In this document: positions 8,031-16,540 of the stretch, one piece after another | How positions within the stretch are numbered: the first letter of the stretch is position 1 | How the letters are laid out: each line of letters begins with the position of its first letter | Notes under the pieces: model-generated | The model's input: the letters and a program-made list of their open reading frames with translations, nothing else | What the model was told of the DNA's origin: nothing | The model's database searches: none | Assembly: GCF_022919135.1 (NCBI RefSeq) | Contig: NZ_CP095049.1 | Location: 4,840,501 to 4,904,500 of the forward strand | Direction of reading: 5' to 3' | Source of the DNA: Hymenobacter cellulosivorans | GTDB taxonomy: Bacteria > Bacteroidota > Bacteroidia > Cytophagales > Hymenobacteraceae | DNA length: 64,000 bases | Position numbers and translations under genes: made by a program

Positions 8031-8924
8031 ATGCCTTCCTATCCCTTTCTGCTGGTTGATGCCTTCACCACGTCTGCCCTGGGCGGCAACCCCTGCGCCG
8101 TGGTCCTCGATGCCGACGACCTCTCGGCCGAAACCATGCAGCGCCTGGCCCGCGAGTTCAACCAGTCGGAAACGGCCTTCGTGCGCCGCTCAGCGGTAGC
8201 CGAGTTTGGGGTGCGCTATTTCACGCCCGCCGAAGAAATTCCCCTGGCCGGCCACCCCACCATTGCGACGGTTACCGCCCTAGTGCACGCCGGCCGCCTG
8301 CCCCTGACTCAGCCGCGGACCGAGTTGCAGCTGGAATTACTGGATGGGCCCATCAACATTGCCGTGGAGGCTACTCCCGGCAGCCCGGCCCAAGTGCTGA
8401 TGACCCAGCGCAAACCGATATTCGGGCAGGTGCACGACCCGGCCGTCGTATTGCCGCTGTTTGGCCTCACCCCTGACGATTTATATCCAGGCTCTGTGGT
8501 ACAAACCGTTAGCACGGGCACGCCCCAGCTTATGCTGCTACTGCGCGACCACGACGCGCTGCGCCGCTCCCATATTCCCGATGCGGCCGCCTTTGCCCGC
8601 TACCGCTTCAGCAGCGACTTTTTCAGCCCCCACCTCTTTTGCCTGGGTGGCGTCACGACCACCGGCAACACCTTTGCCCGCCACTTCGGCACCCCACCCG
8701 ATATTGCCGAAGACCCAGTGACGGGTTCGGCGACCGGCGGTATGGCAGCATTTCTGTGGCACTACGGCTACCTCAAGAATGCCGAGTTTGTAGCCGAGCA
8801 GGGCCACTGGATGGGCCGGCCCGGCACGGTGCTGGTTACGGTGGCAGGACCGCGGGAAGATATTGCGTCGGTGACTATCGGCGGGCCGGGCGTGGTGGTC
8901 GTGGCCGGGCAGCTGGAGCTATAG
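8031..8924 (+). CDS. PhzF family isomerase/epimerase-like protein
   Basis: The 297-residue protein covers the whole PhzF fold, two related diaminopimelate-epimerase-like halves. Diagnostic segments are VDAFTTSALGGNPCAVV at 9-25, FNQSETAFV at 43-51 with the catalytic Glu at 47, EIPLAGHPTIATV, and the second-half EDPVTGSATGGMAAF. Family members isomerise small acids, as PhzF does in phenazine synthesis, but no phenazine genes are present, so a housekeeping or unknown substrate is more likely. It is cytoplasmic and appears to be transcribed alone from the -7 box at 7995. Confidence 0.88.
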   Translation: MPSYPFLLVDAFTTSALGGNPCAVVLDADDLSAETMQRLAREFNQSETAFVRRSAVAEFGVRYFTPAEEIPLAGHPTIATVTALVHAGRLPLTQPRTELQLELLDGPINIAVEATPGSPAQVLMTQRKPIFGQVHDPAVVLPLFGLTPDDLYPGSVVQTVSTGTPQLMLLLRDHDALRRSHIPDAAAFARYRFSSDFFSPHLFCLGGVTTTGNTFARHFGTPPDIAEDPVTGSATGGMAAFLWHYGYLKNAEFVAEQGHWMGRPGTVLVTVAGPREDIASVTIGGPGVVVVAGQLEL

Positions 8925-9045
8925 GGCGGGCAAATAGCGAAGCTCCGGTGCAACTCCAGTAGGCGGTTGGATGTTATCCAAAGCCTCCGTTAGCCTGCGA
9001 GCCGACGGGGCTTTGGAGTTATTGTTCCGCCCATACTTTCCGCCC

Positions 9046-9876
9046 GTGCCCGAACTACCCGAAGTTGAAACCTACCGCCGCTTCCTCGACGAAGTTATTT
9101 TACACCAACCTATTACGGCCTTCGAAGTGCGCGACGCCCACGTGCTGGGCACCGACGAAGACACGCTGCGCCAGCGCCTAGTGGGCCAGCACGTGACGGG
9201 CACACGCCGCATCGGCAAAAACTGCTTTCTCGAGCTGAGCGACGGGTCGGCCCTAGCTCTGCACTTTGGCATGACCGGCGACGTGAATGCCTACCGCTAC
9301 GACCACGACGCCCCGCGCTTTACCCGCGTGGCCCTGCACCTGGCCGACGGAATGCGCGTAGCCTTCATCGACCCGCGCAAATTTGGCCGCATCCGCCACG
9401 CCGAAAGCGTGGACCACTACCAGAAAGCCAAGAAGTTGGGCCCCGACGCTCTGGAAGTAACGGCCGCACATTTGCAGCAAAAGCTGGGCGCGAAAAAGAT
9501 GATGATTAAGCCCTTGCTGCTCGACCAAAGCATCACGGCAGGGCTGGGCAACTGGATTGTGGACGAGGTGCTGTTTCAGGCCAAAATCCATCCCGAGCGC
9601 CGGGCCAACTCTCTCACAGGCAAGGATTTTACCGCTTTGCAAGCGGCTATCCAACTGGTGTTGAGCACTGCCATTGGGCACGAAGCTACCTACCGCCATT
9701 TCCCGGCGTCCTTTCTGATTCATGCCCGGGAATGGGACGACTCCGCCACGCCCGGCACCGAGCAGCACCGCTTCTGCCCGCGTCATCCAAAAGTGGAGAT
9801 AGAAAAAAGCTACGTTGGCGGTCGGGCTACCTACATTTGCCCGCGCTGCCAGCCCGCTCCCAGCGCTATAGAATAG
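9046..9876 (+). CDS. mutM: Formamidopyrimidine-DNA glycosylase (MutM/Fpg family)
   Basis: This base-excision-repair enzyme removes oxidised purines and nicks the DNA. The start must be the GTG at 9046, because the catalytic residue is the N-terminal proline of (M)PELPEVE; the longer frame from 8971 would bury it. The product is 276 residues. Further hallmarks are ALHFGMTGD, FIDPRKFGRI and the helix-two-turn-helix segment around LLLDQSITAGLGNWIVDEVLF. The C-terminal zinc finger is unusual: the first pair reads CPRH instead of C-x2-C, while the second is CPRC. His can replace Cys as a ligand, so zinc may still bind. A terminator follows. Confidence 0.88.
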   Translation: MPELPEVETYRRFLDEVILHQPITAFEVRDAHVLGTDEDTLRQRLVGQHVTGTRRIGKNCFLELSDGSALALHFGMTGDVNAYRYDHDAPRFTRVALHLADGMRVAFIDPRKFGRIRHAESVDHYQKAKKLGPDALEVTAAHLQQKLGAKKMMIKPLLLDQSITAGLGNWIVDEVLFQAKIHPERRANSLTGKDFTALQAAIQLVLSTAIGHEATYRHFPASFLIHAREWDDSATPGTEQHRFCPRHPKVEIEKSYVGGRATYICPRCQPAPSAIE

Positions 9877-9892
9877 TGCTATTTAGTTTCTT

Positions 9893-9928
9893 AAAAAGCC
9901 TTCCTATCACCTAATAGGAGGGCTTTTT
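9893..9928 (+). terminator. Rho-independent terminator after mutM
   Basis: A 15-base stem AAAAAGCCTTCCTAT with ATAGGAGGGCTTTTT (one G-T pair) closes a 6-base loop and ends in five Ts. Confidence 0.88.
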
Positions 9929-10042
9929 CTGTATTACAATACACTCAAGCACAAAATCTTATGTTTGATTTGTCGAGTTGAACTTTCCTGGCAAAATGTT
10001 TGAATAATTGTCTTTTTCCGCGAAAGTCCGAACGAAGTGTTT

Positions 10043-10050
10043 TACCTTTG
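10043..10050 (+). promoter_or_regulatory. Candidate -7 box for the lipoprotein gene at 10180
   Basis: TACCTTTG matches TAnnTTTG and would give a leader of about 125 bases. The gap 9930-10179 is otherwise featureless and less GC-rich than the genes. No convincing -33 element was found. Confidence 0.35.
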
Positions 10051-10179
10051 GGTTAGGTCAGCAACTTGGAGGCAAGTGTGACGGAGAGTTTGTGTAGTTG
10101 GAAGAAGAAAATCAGTGCCTATGCCCCACGGCTACAACGCGTTATTGCGTGATGTTTCATTCACCTTATTGTCGTTTTC

Positions 10180-10677
10180 ATGAAGAAACTGCCCATTTTC
10201 CTGAGCCTGGCGGCTGCTACCTTGTCGTTGGCAGCCTGTGAAAAAGAATTGGAAGAAGTAAGTGCGCCCGTTCAGGAAGCAGTAGCCGTGAAATCTCAAT
10301 CGGCCACCGACCTGCTCTCGGCTGGCGGCTGGCGCCTCACGGACCTTACCTCGCGCACGATTACGCCGGGCTCCTCAGAGGTGCCGACGGTCAGCCTGCT
10401 GGGCCGCCTCAAGCCCTGGGTGCAGGATAATACCATTGAATACAAAGATGGCGGCGCCTACAGCGTAAACGAAGGGGCCCTGAAAGCCTCACCCGACGCC
10501 CCTGCCCTGACGACCGGTGCCTGGCAGCTCAACGCCAAAGGTGATTCGCTGACCGTACGCCAGGATAAGACCGTGCGTCGTTATGCCATTGCCGAGCTGA
10601 CGGCCTCCACCCTACGGCTGAACTACTCGGAAGGCACGAACCCGGTAACGACCTATACCACGGTGTTTTCGCACTAA
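10180..10677 (+). CDS. Lipocalin-like small lipoprotein
   Basis: This 165-residue protein has a lipoprotein signal with lipobox SLAAC at residues 16-20, so it is predicted to be lipid-anchored. The mature part has the layout of lipocalin-like domains common in Bacteroidota: GGWRLTDL near 51, NTIEYKDGGAYSVNEG, then TTGAWQLNAKGDSLTV and a closing beta strand. No ligand or enzyme role can be assigned. It is bounded by a strong terminator, so it is separate from the TonB receptor downstream. Confidence 0.6.
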   Translation: MKKLPIFLSLAAATLSLAACEKELEEVSAPVQEAVAVKSQSATDLLSAGGWRLTDLTSRTITPGSSEVPTVSLLGRLKPWVQDNTIEYKDGGAYSVNEGALKASPDAPALTTGAWQLNAKGDSLTVRQDKTVRRYAIAELTASTLRLNYSEGTNPVTTYTTVFSH

Positions 10678-10705
10678 ATCAAGCAGTTTTTCTGCTTACG
10701 TCGAC

Positions 10706-10741
10706 AAAAGACCTTGCTGCGCTAGCAAGGTCTTTTTTTTT
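10706..10741 (+). terminator. Rho-independent terminator after the lipocalin-like gene
   Basis: A perfect 13-base stem AAAAGACCTTGCT / AGCAAGGTCTTTT closes a 5-base loop and is followed by a long T run. Confidence 0.9.
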
Positions 10742-10848
10742 GCCTCCTAGGCACTGGGTGAACTAGCTGGCCCGCTTGTACGAGCAGCTCAACGGTAAGA
10801 ACTGAACTGCTCAGACAATTTTGGGAAGATTAAAACCTCATTAATAAT

Positions 10849-10863
10849 TTATAATAATTCTAA
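10849..10863 (+). promoter_or_regulatory. Upstream Fur/PerR-like 7-1-7 box
   Basis: TTATAAT-A-ATTCTAA is a near-palindrome with the seven-one-seven spacing of Fur-family operators. A second box lies at 10907, and an inverted half-site TTTAGAAT is at 10877-10884 inside the promoter spacer. The octamer ATTCTAAA is shared with the promoter at 49.3 kb. The regulator is inferred, not shown. Confidence 0.5.
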
Positions 10864-10869
10864 ATAGCC

Positions 10870-10900
10870 TTGATAGTTTAGAATGCAAGCTCGTCCTTTG
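10870..10900 (+). promoter_or_regulatory. Promoter of the first TonB receptor-PepSY unit
   Basis: A TTG at 10870-10872 and a -7-like GTCCTTTG at 10893-10900 are separated by 20 bases, the expected spacing for the Bacteroidota primary sigma factor. The promoter at 49274-49305 has the same spacing and the same downstream distance to the AATCATTCTAAATA element. Confidence 0.55.
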
Positions 10901-10906
10901 CGCTAT

Positions 10907-10921
10907 TGATAATCATTCTAA
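10907..10921 (+). promoter_or_regulatory. Fur-like 7-1-7 operator just before the first TonB receptor
   Basis: TGATAAT-C-ATTCTAA is close to the Fur consensus half-sites and sits immediately downstream of the -7 box, where a bound repressor would block initiation. The 14-mer AATCATTCTAAATA (10911-10924) recurs exactly at 49316-49329. The ATG follows three bases later. Confidence 0.6.
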
Positions 10922-10927
10922 ATAGAC

Positions 10928-13324
10928 ATGGCGAACTTTTCCTCGCTGCGTAGCGGACTTGGGCTCAGTGTTTTACTGAGCACTTTCAGCATTCAGGCAA
11001 TAGCTGCCGACTTTGGTACCCTCTCGGGCATAGTCCGGCGCTCCGACGGACAACCGGCGGCCTTTGTGACCGTGGCACTCCAGACTACCGACCTAGCTAC
11101 CACGGCCGATGAACAAGGCCGCTACCGTTTGCCCCGCGTGCCCGCCGGTTCTTACACATTGGTGGTGCAGGGCGTGGGCTACACCCCACAGCAGCAAGCC
11201 GTCGTGGTAACTGCGGGCCAGGCCACGACCGTGGACGTGGAAGTGCAGGCCAATACGACCAGCTTGAGCGAAGTCACGGTAACGGGCCGCAGCTACACGG
11301 CTTACCAGCGCGACGCTACCAACATTGCTACCCGCTCCGAGACGCCCCTGCGCGACATTCCGCAGAGCGTGCAGGTACTGCCCGAGGCCGTGCTGCGCGA
11401 CCAGCAAGTGCAGCTGCTCCAGGAAAGCATCCGCAACCTAGCCGGCATCACCCAGTTCGGAGGCTACAACGACTTCAACATGCGCGGCTTCCGGTCTACG
11501 ACCGGCAACTTCGCCTTCAACGGGCAGCGCCTGGGCAGTTCGTCGTACACGCCCCAGCCCACCTATAATCTGGAAAGCGTAGAGGCCATTAAGGGGCCGG
11601 CCTCGGTGCTGTATGGCTTCGCGGCCCCGGGTGGCATCATCAACCAGACCACCAAGCTGCCCCAGGCCGAGGCCCGGCGCGAGGTGCGCCTGACTTACGG
11701 CAGCTACAACCAGCTACGCGGCGTGGCCGATGCTACTGGTCCGCTCACCGCTGACGGCCGCTGGCTGTACCGCGTAGTGGCCGGGGCTGAGCGCACCGAC
11801 CACCAGATGCGGGACTGGAAAACCCGCAACTTCTTTTTGAACCCTTCCCTGACGTTCCGGCCTACGGACCGCACCAACCTGACCCTGACCACGTCGTATT
11901 TCCACCAGAACGAGGACGGCGGCACCTGGTACAACCGCGGCATTATGGCCGTGAACGGCGACCTGGGCGTGCTTCCGCGCGACTGGAGCCACCACGACTC
12001 GGATGACAGGGGCACTGACCGTATCGTGAATGCCCAGTTTCTGGGGCAGCACCGCTTCACTGACAAGCTAAGCCTCCACGTGCTGGCCCGCTACAGCTAC
12101 TACAACTCGCTGCAGCAGTATCACCACATCAACCGCCGCAGCTACGACGCGGCGACAGGCACCATTAAGCGTCACTTCCGCGACTTCGATGACTACAACC
12201 ACGACGTGTTCGTGAACAGCTACCTGACCTGGAAACCCACTACCGGCTCGGTGGAGCACACCGTGCTGGCTGGCTTCGACTACGGCAACACCCAGCGCCA
12301 CTACACCTACGCCCAGAGCTACGAGGGGGTGGCGGGCCTGAACATTTTTAGCCCGCAGTATGGCAACCTCGACCGGGGTACTTACCGCGGCGAGGGCTAC
12401 AACGCCCGCTACGAAAACCCCACCCGGTTTGTGGGCGCCTACGTGCAGGACCAACTCACGCTCACCGACCAGCTGAAAGCCGTGCTGGGCCTGCGCTACG
12501 ACACCTACCGCAGCAGCAGCCTCGACCAGGACCGTACCGAACAGGTTAGTGACCCGGCCGCGGCCGTGGTACTCACCCGGGATACGTCGTCGGTGTCGGC
12601 GTTCGTGCCGCGGGCGGGTTTGGTATATCAGCCGCTGCCCGAACTGAGCCTCTACGGTTCCTACAGCCAGAGCTTCGAGCCCCAATACTCTAACCTGCCG
12701 CGCGCCGGTGGCCCCTTCGACCCCGAAACTGGCAAGCAGTGGGAAGTGGGGGCCCGCACCGAGCTGCTGGGCCGACGCCTGGTGGGCTCCCTGGCCTTCT
12801 ACCGCATCCGTAAGGTCAATATTCTGACTACCGACCCCACCGACCCCGACGGACAGCGCCAGATTGCCGGCAACGAAGCCACCAGCAAGGGCGTGGAAGT
12901 GTCGGTGACGGGCCGGGTGCTGCCGGGTCTGAATTTGATTACCAACTACGCCTACAACGAGGCCCGCATCACCAAGAACGGCAACCCCGACCAGCCCTAC
13001 GGCTCGCCGTGGTTTGAGAATGCGCCCAACCACTCGGGCAACCTCTGGGCCGTGTACACGCTGCAGCGCGGCGCGCTGGCGGGCCTCGGCATTGGCGGCG
13101 GCGCTTACCACGTCGGCAAACGCTACAGCTTCGACTCGGGCTTCTCGATTCCGGCCTACACCACCTTCGATGCGGTGGTAAATTACCAGCACAAGCAGGT
13201 TTCACTGGCTCTGAATGCCTACAACCTGGCCGACACGCGCTACTACTCCGGGGTGTTTTTCCGCGACATCGTGTGGGTGGGCAACGGCCGTTCCTTCCGT
13301 CTGACGGCGGGCTACACCTTCTAA
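10928..13324 (+). CDS. TonB-dependent siderophore-type outer-membrane receptor
   Basis: The 798-residue protein starts with a signal peptide (about 1-27). Residues 30-105 are a CarboxypepD-regulatory-like domain (GIVRRSDGQPAAFVTV...GRYRLPRVPAGSY). The plug spans about 130-240, with DIPQSVQVLPEAVL, NMRGFRS and VEAIKGPASVLYGFAAPGG, which is typical of FhuA/FpvA-type siderophore receptors. The 22-strand barrel follows and ends in an aromatic residue (AGYTF), as outer-membrane insertion requires. A PepSY membrane protein starts 15 bases later and is surely co-transcribed. Fur-like boxes precede the gene. Iron-siderophore uptake is the best reading; the ligand is unknown. Confidence 0.88.
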   Translation: MANFSSLRSGLGLSVLLSTFSIQAIAADFGTLSGIVRRSDGQPAAFVTVALQTTDLATTADEQGRYRLPRVPAGSYTLVVQGVGYTPQQQAVVVTAGQATTVDVEVQANTTSLSEVTVTGRSYTAYQRDATNIATRSETPLRDIPQSVQVLPEAVLRDQQVQLLQESIRNLAGITQFGGYNDFNMRGFRSTTGNFAFNGQRLGSSSYTPQPTYNLESVEAIKGPASVLYGFAAPGGIINQTTKLPQAEARREVRLTYGSYNQLRGVADATGPLTADGRWLYRVVAGAERTDHQMRDWKTRNFFLNPSLTFRPTDRTNLTLTTSYFHQNEDGGTWYNRGIMAVNGDLGVLPRDWSHHDSDDRGTDRIVNAQFLGQHRFTDKLSLHVLARYSYYNSLQQYHHINRRSYDAATGTIKRHFRDFDDYNHDVFVNSYLTWKPTTGSVEHTVLAGFDYGNTQRHYTYAQSYEGVAGLNIFSPQYGNLDRGTYRGEGYNARYENPTRFVGAYVQDQLTLTDQLKAVLGLRYDTYRSSSLDQDRTEQVSDPAAAVVLTRDTSSVSAFVPRAGLVYQPLPELSLYGSYSQSFEPQYSNLPRAGGPFDPETGKQWEVGARTELLGRRLVGSLAFYRIRKVNILTTDPTDPDGQRQIAGNEATSKGVEVSVTGRVLPGLNLITNYAYNEARITKNGNPDQPYGSPWFENAPNHSGNLWAVYTLQRGALAGLGIGGGAYHVGKRYSFDSGFSIPAYTTFDAVVNYQHKQVSLALNAYNLADTRYYSGVFFRDIVWVGNGRSFRLTAGYTF

Positions 13325-13339
13325 GCGCTAGCTACTGCC

Positions 13340-14440
13340 ATGTCGCGCGCCACGCTTACCCGCCGCTTATTTGCTCTGCACAGCTGGCTGGGCCTGCTGA
13401 CGGGCGGGTTGCTGCTGGTGGTAAGCCTGAGCGGAGTAGTGCTGCTGTTTGAGCCCGAGCTGGACCACGCCCTCAACCCACGCCTGCTACAGGTAACCGC
13501 GCCGCCCGGCGCCCGGTCTTCCCTGGACCGGGTGCTGGCCGAGGCGCGCCGGCACTTCCCGCACCCTGCCTACCTGCGCCTGCGCCGTATTCCCACAGTG
13601 CCGACCGACGCGGTGGAAGTCAGTGTGGACCAGCCCGACCACACCTGGACGCTGGCTTACTTTGACCCGTACACGGGACAGTATCTGGGCCAGCGCTACG
13701 CCCGGGAACATCTTTTCGGCTGGCTACTGGGAGTGCACTATAGTTTGCTGGCGGGCAAGGGCGGCGAACTGACGGTGGCCCTGCTGGGCATGGCCTTGCT
13801 GCTGAGTGTGCTCACCGGAGCCGTCGTGTACCGCAAACACCTGCTGCCGGTACTGCTGTTGCGGCCCAAGCTCAGCTGGAAAAACTGGCGCGCGGCCTCC
13901 TCCGGCCTGCACCGGGTGGTGGGCGTGTGGGCTTTGCTGTTCAACCTCTTGATGGGAGCTAGTGGCCTATGGATGCTGCGCTATACTTTCCTGCCCGCGA
14001 CGTACGCAGCGGCCCCGGAAAAGCCCTCGGTTGCCCAGCCCCTGGTAGCCGTATCCCTCGACACCCTAGCCCGCCGGGCGGCTCGGGCCGTGCCCGGCTT
14101 CAAACTGCAGGGCCTTGCTCTGCCCCGTACCGCCGCCGATACGGTGGTCAAGGCCTTAGGCCGGTTGGCCGACCGGCCCCTCTACGGCAACTTCAGTCAG
14201 ACTGTGGAACTCTCGGCCCGTACCGGCCAGGTTCTGAAAGCGGCCGACGTGCGGCAGGCCGGGGTGGGCGAACAGGCGGAACTAGTGGCGCTGACGCTGC
14301 ATTTCGGGCAGTTTGGCGGCGTACTGAGTAAACTTCTGTGGACCGTCGGCGGCCTGTCCCCAGCCCTGCTTAGCCTAACGGGCTTTGTGCTGTGGCAGCG
14401 CCGACGCCGCACGCCCCAGCGCCGCCTAACGCGCGCCTGA
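13340..14440 (+). CDS. PepSY-associated TM protein (putative siderophore-iron reductase)
   Basis: The 366-residue inner-membrane protein has four main hydrophobic segments: about 13-38, 130-155, 187-210 and 335-355. Conserved histidines occur in LFALHSWLG, LLGVHYSLL and SGLHRVVGV, the pattern that makes this family (PF03929) candidates for heme-binding ferric reductases. A periplasmic PepSY-like portion lies between the first two segments (TWTLAYFDPYTGQYLG). Its position 15 bases behind the TonB receptor supports a role in releasing iron from the imported siderophore. A paralogue sits in the same arrangement at 51989. A 16-bp terminator follows. Confidence 0.83.
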   Translation: MSRATLTRRLFALHSWLGLLTGGLLLVVSLSGVVLLFEPELDHALNPRLLQVTAPPGARSSLDRVLAEARRHFPHPAYLRLRRIPTVPTDAVEVSVDQPDHTWTLAYFDPYTGQYLGQRYAREHLFGWLLGVHYSLLAGKGGELTVALLGMALLLSVLTGAVVYRKHLLPVLLLRPKLSWKNWRAASSGLHRVVGVWALLFNLLMGASGLWMLRYTFLPATYAAAPEKPSVAQPLVAVSLDTLARRAARAVPGFKLQGLALPRTAADTVVKALGRLADRPLYGNFSQTVELSARTGQVLKAADVRQAGVGEQAELVALTLHFGQFGGVLSKLLWTVGGLSPALLSLTGFVLWQRRRRTPQRRLTRA

Positions 14441-14526
14441 ACCAGTTTGGTTGACAGATCAGCGTAGGTAGAAGTGGCTATTGGGTAGGCAGCCTGCATA
14501 GCCCCTAACAGGTGGCAGGCATAGAT

Positions 14527-14566
14527 AAGCAAAGCCCCCTGTCAATCGTAACAGGGGGCTTTGCTT
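14527..14566. terminator. Strong bidirectional terminator between convergent units
   Basis: A perfect 16-base stem AAGCAAAGCCCCCTGT / ACAGGGGGCTTTGCTT closes an 8-base loop. It lies between the PepSY gene (+) and the SDR gene (-), so it may serve both; T runs on either side are short. Confidence 0.7.
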
Positions 14567-14661
14567 AGCCAAGTTTAGCCGGGAACACCAGTAGCGCGTT
14601 GCGGGCGGCACCGGGTAGCCTGATTTTCAACCATCAAGCTTAACAACTGACAACAAACAAC

Positions 14662-15696
14662 TTACTCGTTGTTCTCCTCAGCTGCCTTGCGGGTGAGAAT
14701 CGTCAGGGGGGAACGGCTGATGGCCGACTCACTTTCGTAGCCGGTGCGGCGCACGTTGGCGACGGGACTTTCGCCGGTAGCGGGCAGGGCGCGGTTGAGC
14801 CAGCTCAGAATATCGGTGGTGGTGCCGGGCAGCAGCCCGTGGAAGGCGGCCAGCAGCTTGGCCGGTAGAGAAAGAATAACTTCGCTGTCACCGCGGCGGC
14901 AGGCATTCCAGATTTGACGGGCGGCCTGGTCGGCACTCATGGTGATGCCGGGCAGAGAATCGGCCACGCTAAACCAGGCGTATTCTTTCTGCTGCTGCCC
15001 CTTGACCATAGCGTGGCCGGGGCTGCCGGTGCGCATCAGGCCCGGGCACACCGTGGTGACGCTGATGTCGTACTGCTTCAGTTCGGCCCGAAAGCCTTCT
15101 GAGAGGCCTACGAGGGCAAACTTGCTGGCGCTGTAGGGCATCAGGTGGGGCAAGGCCACCTTGCCGCCCAAGGAGGAAATATTGACGATGCGGCCCGCGC
15201 CGCGGCGGCGCATACTGGGCAGCACGGCGTACATGGCGTGCAGCGGGGCCCAGAAATGCAGGTTCATGCACTCCTCATAGTCGCGCACCTCCATATTTTC
15301 GAGTGGGCCGCCAAGGATAATACCGGCGTTGTTGATGAGCACGTCGATGGGGCCGAAGCGTCCTTCTACTTCGGCCACCATGGCCCGCACTTCCGTTTCG
15401 TTGGTGATGTCGTGAGCCAACGTCAGCACGTCGTCTTCGGACGCACCGCAGGCCCGCAAATCCTGGCGGGCGCGCTCCAGTTCGTCGGCGTCGCGGGCGC
15501 AGATGGCCACCCGGGCACCTTCCACTACGGCCTGCCGGGCCAGCACCAGACCCAGGCCGCGGGAGCCGCCGGTGATGAGCACTACACGGCCGTTGAGGTC
15601 GTAGGAGCCGCGGCGGTTGACGAACAGCGTGGCGGCGGCCATCAAAACGCCGGCGCCCGCGGCAGCCAGCCAGTTATTTCGGGATTGTCGCTTCAT
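14662..15696 (-). CDS. Membrane-tethered short-chain dehydrogenase/reductase
   Basis: The 344-residue protein begins with a hydrophobic anchor at about 9-27. The SDR core follows: cofactor motif TGGSRGLG at 42-49, NNAG at 122-125, catalytic Ser at 174/175, Tyr188 and Lys192 in YSASK. CARDADELE after the second strand suggests NADP preference. The last 70 residues extend beyond a classical SDR of about 250 residues and have no recognised domain. The substrate is unknown. It is transcribed divergently from the small periplasmic protein gene at 15872, with about 175 bases between them. Confidence 0.85.
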   Translation of the reverse strand: MKRQSRNNWLAAAGAGVLMAAATLFVNRRGSYDLNGRVVLITGGSRGLGLVLARQAVVEGARVAICARDADELERARQDLRACGASEDDVLTLAHDITNETEVRAMVAEVEGRFGPIDVLINNAGIILGGPLENMEVRDYEECMNLHFWAPLHAMYAVLPSMRRRGAGRIVNISSLGGKVALPHLMPYSASKFALVGLSEGFRAELKQYDISVTTVCPGLMRTGSPGHAMVKGQQQKEYAWFSVADSLPGITMSADQAARQIWNACRRGDSEVILSLPAKLLAAFHGLLPGTTTDILSWLNRALPATGESPVANVRRTGYESESAISRSPLTILTRKAAEENNE

Positions 15697-15871
15697 AGCT
15701 CTCTTGTAAGCAAACCCGGCCGGAAAGGTTACACTCGGGGCCGAGGCCGCGGGGCAAGAAAACCGGCAACTGTCGCGTTATTGGCGCTGTTGTGTCATTT
15801 TTGGCACCATCTTTACGTGGGCTAGGTTCTATCAATACGAAATAACCGGCCTTTTTGCCCTGACATACCGG

Positions 15872-16381
15872 ATGACAATGAAACCCTCTTTGCTGGCCTC
15901 CCTTCTGCTTTCGGCGGCCGTAGCCCAGGCCCAGACGGCCCCCGTTAAAACCAAAACCAAGACCGAGGTGGCCGGCACCACGGTGAAAACCAAGACCACG
16001 GCACCTGCTAAACCCGCCGCGGCCCCCAAGCCCGCCCCTGCGCCCTCGGCCGAAAAAGTAGAGGCCAAGGCCAACGCCCTGACCGACAACATGCGCCAGG
16101 GCCTGAACCTGACGCCGGCCCAAACCGAGAAAGTACGCCAGATTAACCTGACCAGTGTGCGCAACGTGGAAACAGCCCGCCTGCAATACCGCGCCGACGT
16201 GCGCAAGCTCAACGCCGTGGTAGACGACATCGGGCAGTCACGCCTGGCGATGCTGAAGGACGTGCTGGCCCCCGACCAGTTTGCCAAGTACCAGCGCAAG
16301 CGCGAAGAGAAAATGGGCGTACCCAACGCCACCGGCAGCCAGGGCAACGCCGCGCCCGGCCTGCCCAGCCGCGACGAGTAA
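15872..16381 (+). CDS. Small periplasmic Ala/Pro/Lys-rich protein with an LTPAQ-type helical domain
   Basis: The 169-residue product has a signal peptide cut after AVAQA (about residue 20). A low-complexity linker of K-T and A-P repeats covers 22-62. Residues 65-145 are helical and include LNLTPAQTEKVRQI and LAPDQFAKYQ, similar to the LTxxQ motifs of Spy/CpxP-like periplasmic proteins; this is suggestive only. The ATG at 15878 is an equally possible start. No functional claim beyond possible periplasmic stress or chaperone-like roles is supported. A terminator follows. Confidence 0.55.
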   Translation: MTMKPSLLASLLLSAAVAQAQTAPVKTKTKTEVAGTTVKTKTTAPAKPAAAPKPAPAPSAEKVEAKANALTDNMRQGLNLTPAQTEKVRQINLTSVRNVETARLQYRADVRKLNAVVDDIGQSRLAMLKDVLAPDQFAKYQRKREEKMGVPNATGSQGNAAPGLPSRDE

Positions 16382-16396
16382 ACACTATTGAATTTG

Positions 16397-16436
16397 AAAA
16401 AAGCGGGGCCGCCTGGCAAGGTGACCCCGCTTTTTT
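16397..16436 (+). terminator. Rho-independent terminator
   Basis: A 12-base stem AAAAAAGCGGGG / CCCCGCTTTTTT closes a 16-base loop. It ends the transcript of the gene at 15872. Confidence 0.85.
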
Positions 16437-16540
16437 GTGGTCGTCAGCCAAGCCCGTAGGCCAACAAAACCGGTCCGGCGGGGGTTATAGCAGCTTGGGG
16501 CTTCGGTTTTGAAGCCCTAATTCCACCAACTTTGGCCTTG

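Noticed and set aside
8925..9045. Cobalamin-riboswitch-like fragment before mutM
   Set aside because: Only a short GGTGCAACTCC-like similarity; the required conserved boxes and stems are missing.
12068..13192. Minus-strand open frame of 374 codons inside the first TonB receptor
   Set aside because: Val/Gly/His-rich antisense product with no domain; the receptor barrel is the real gene.
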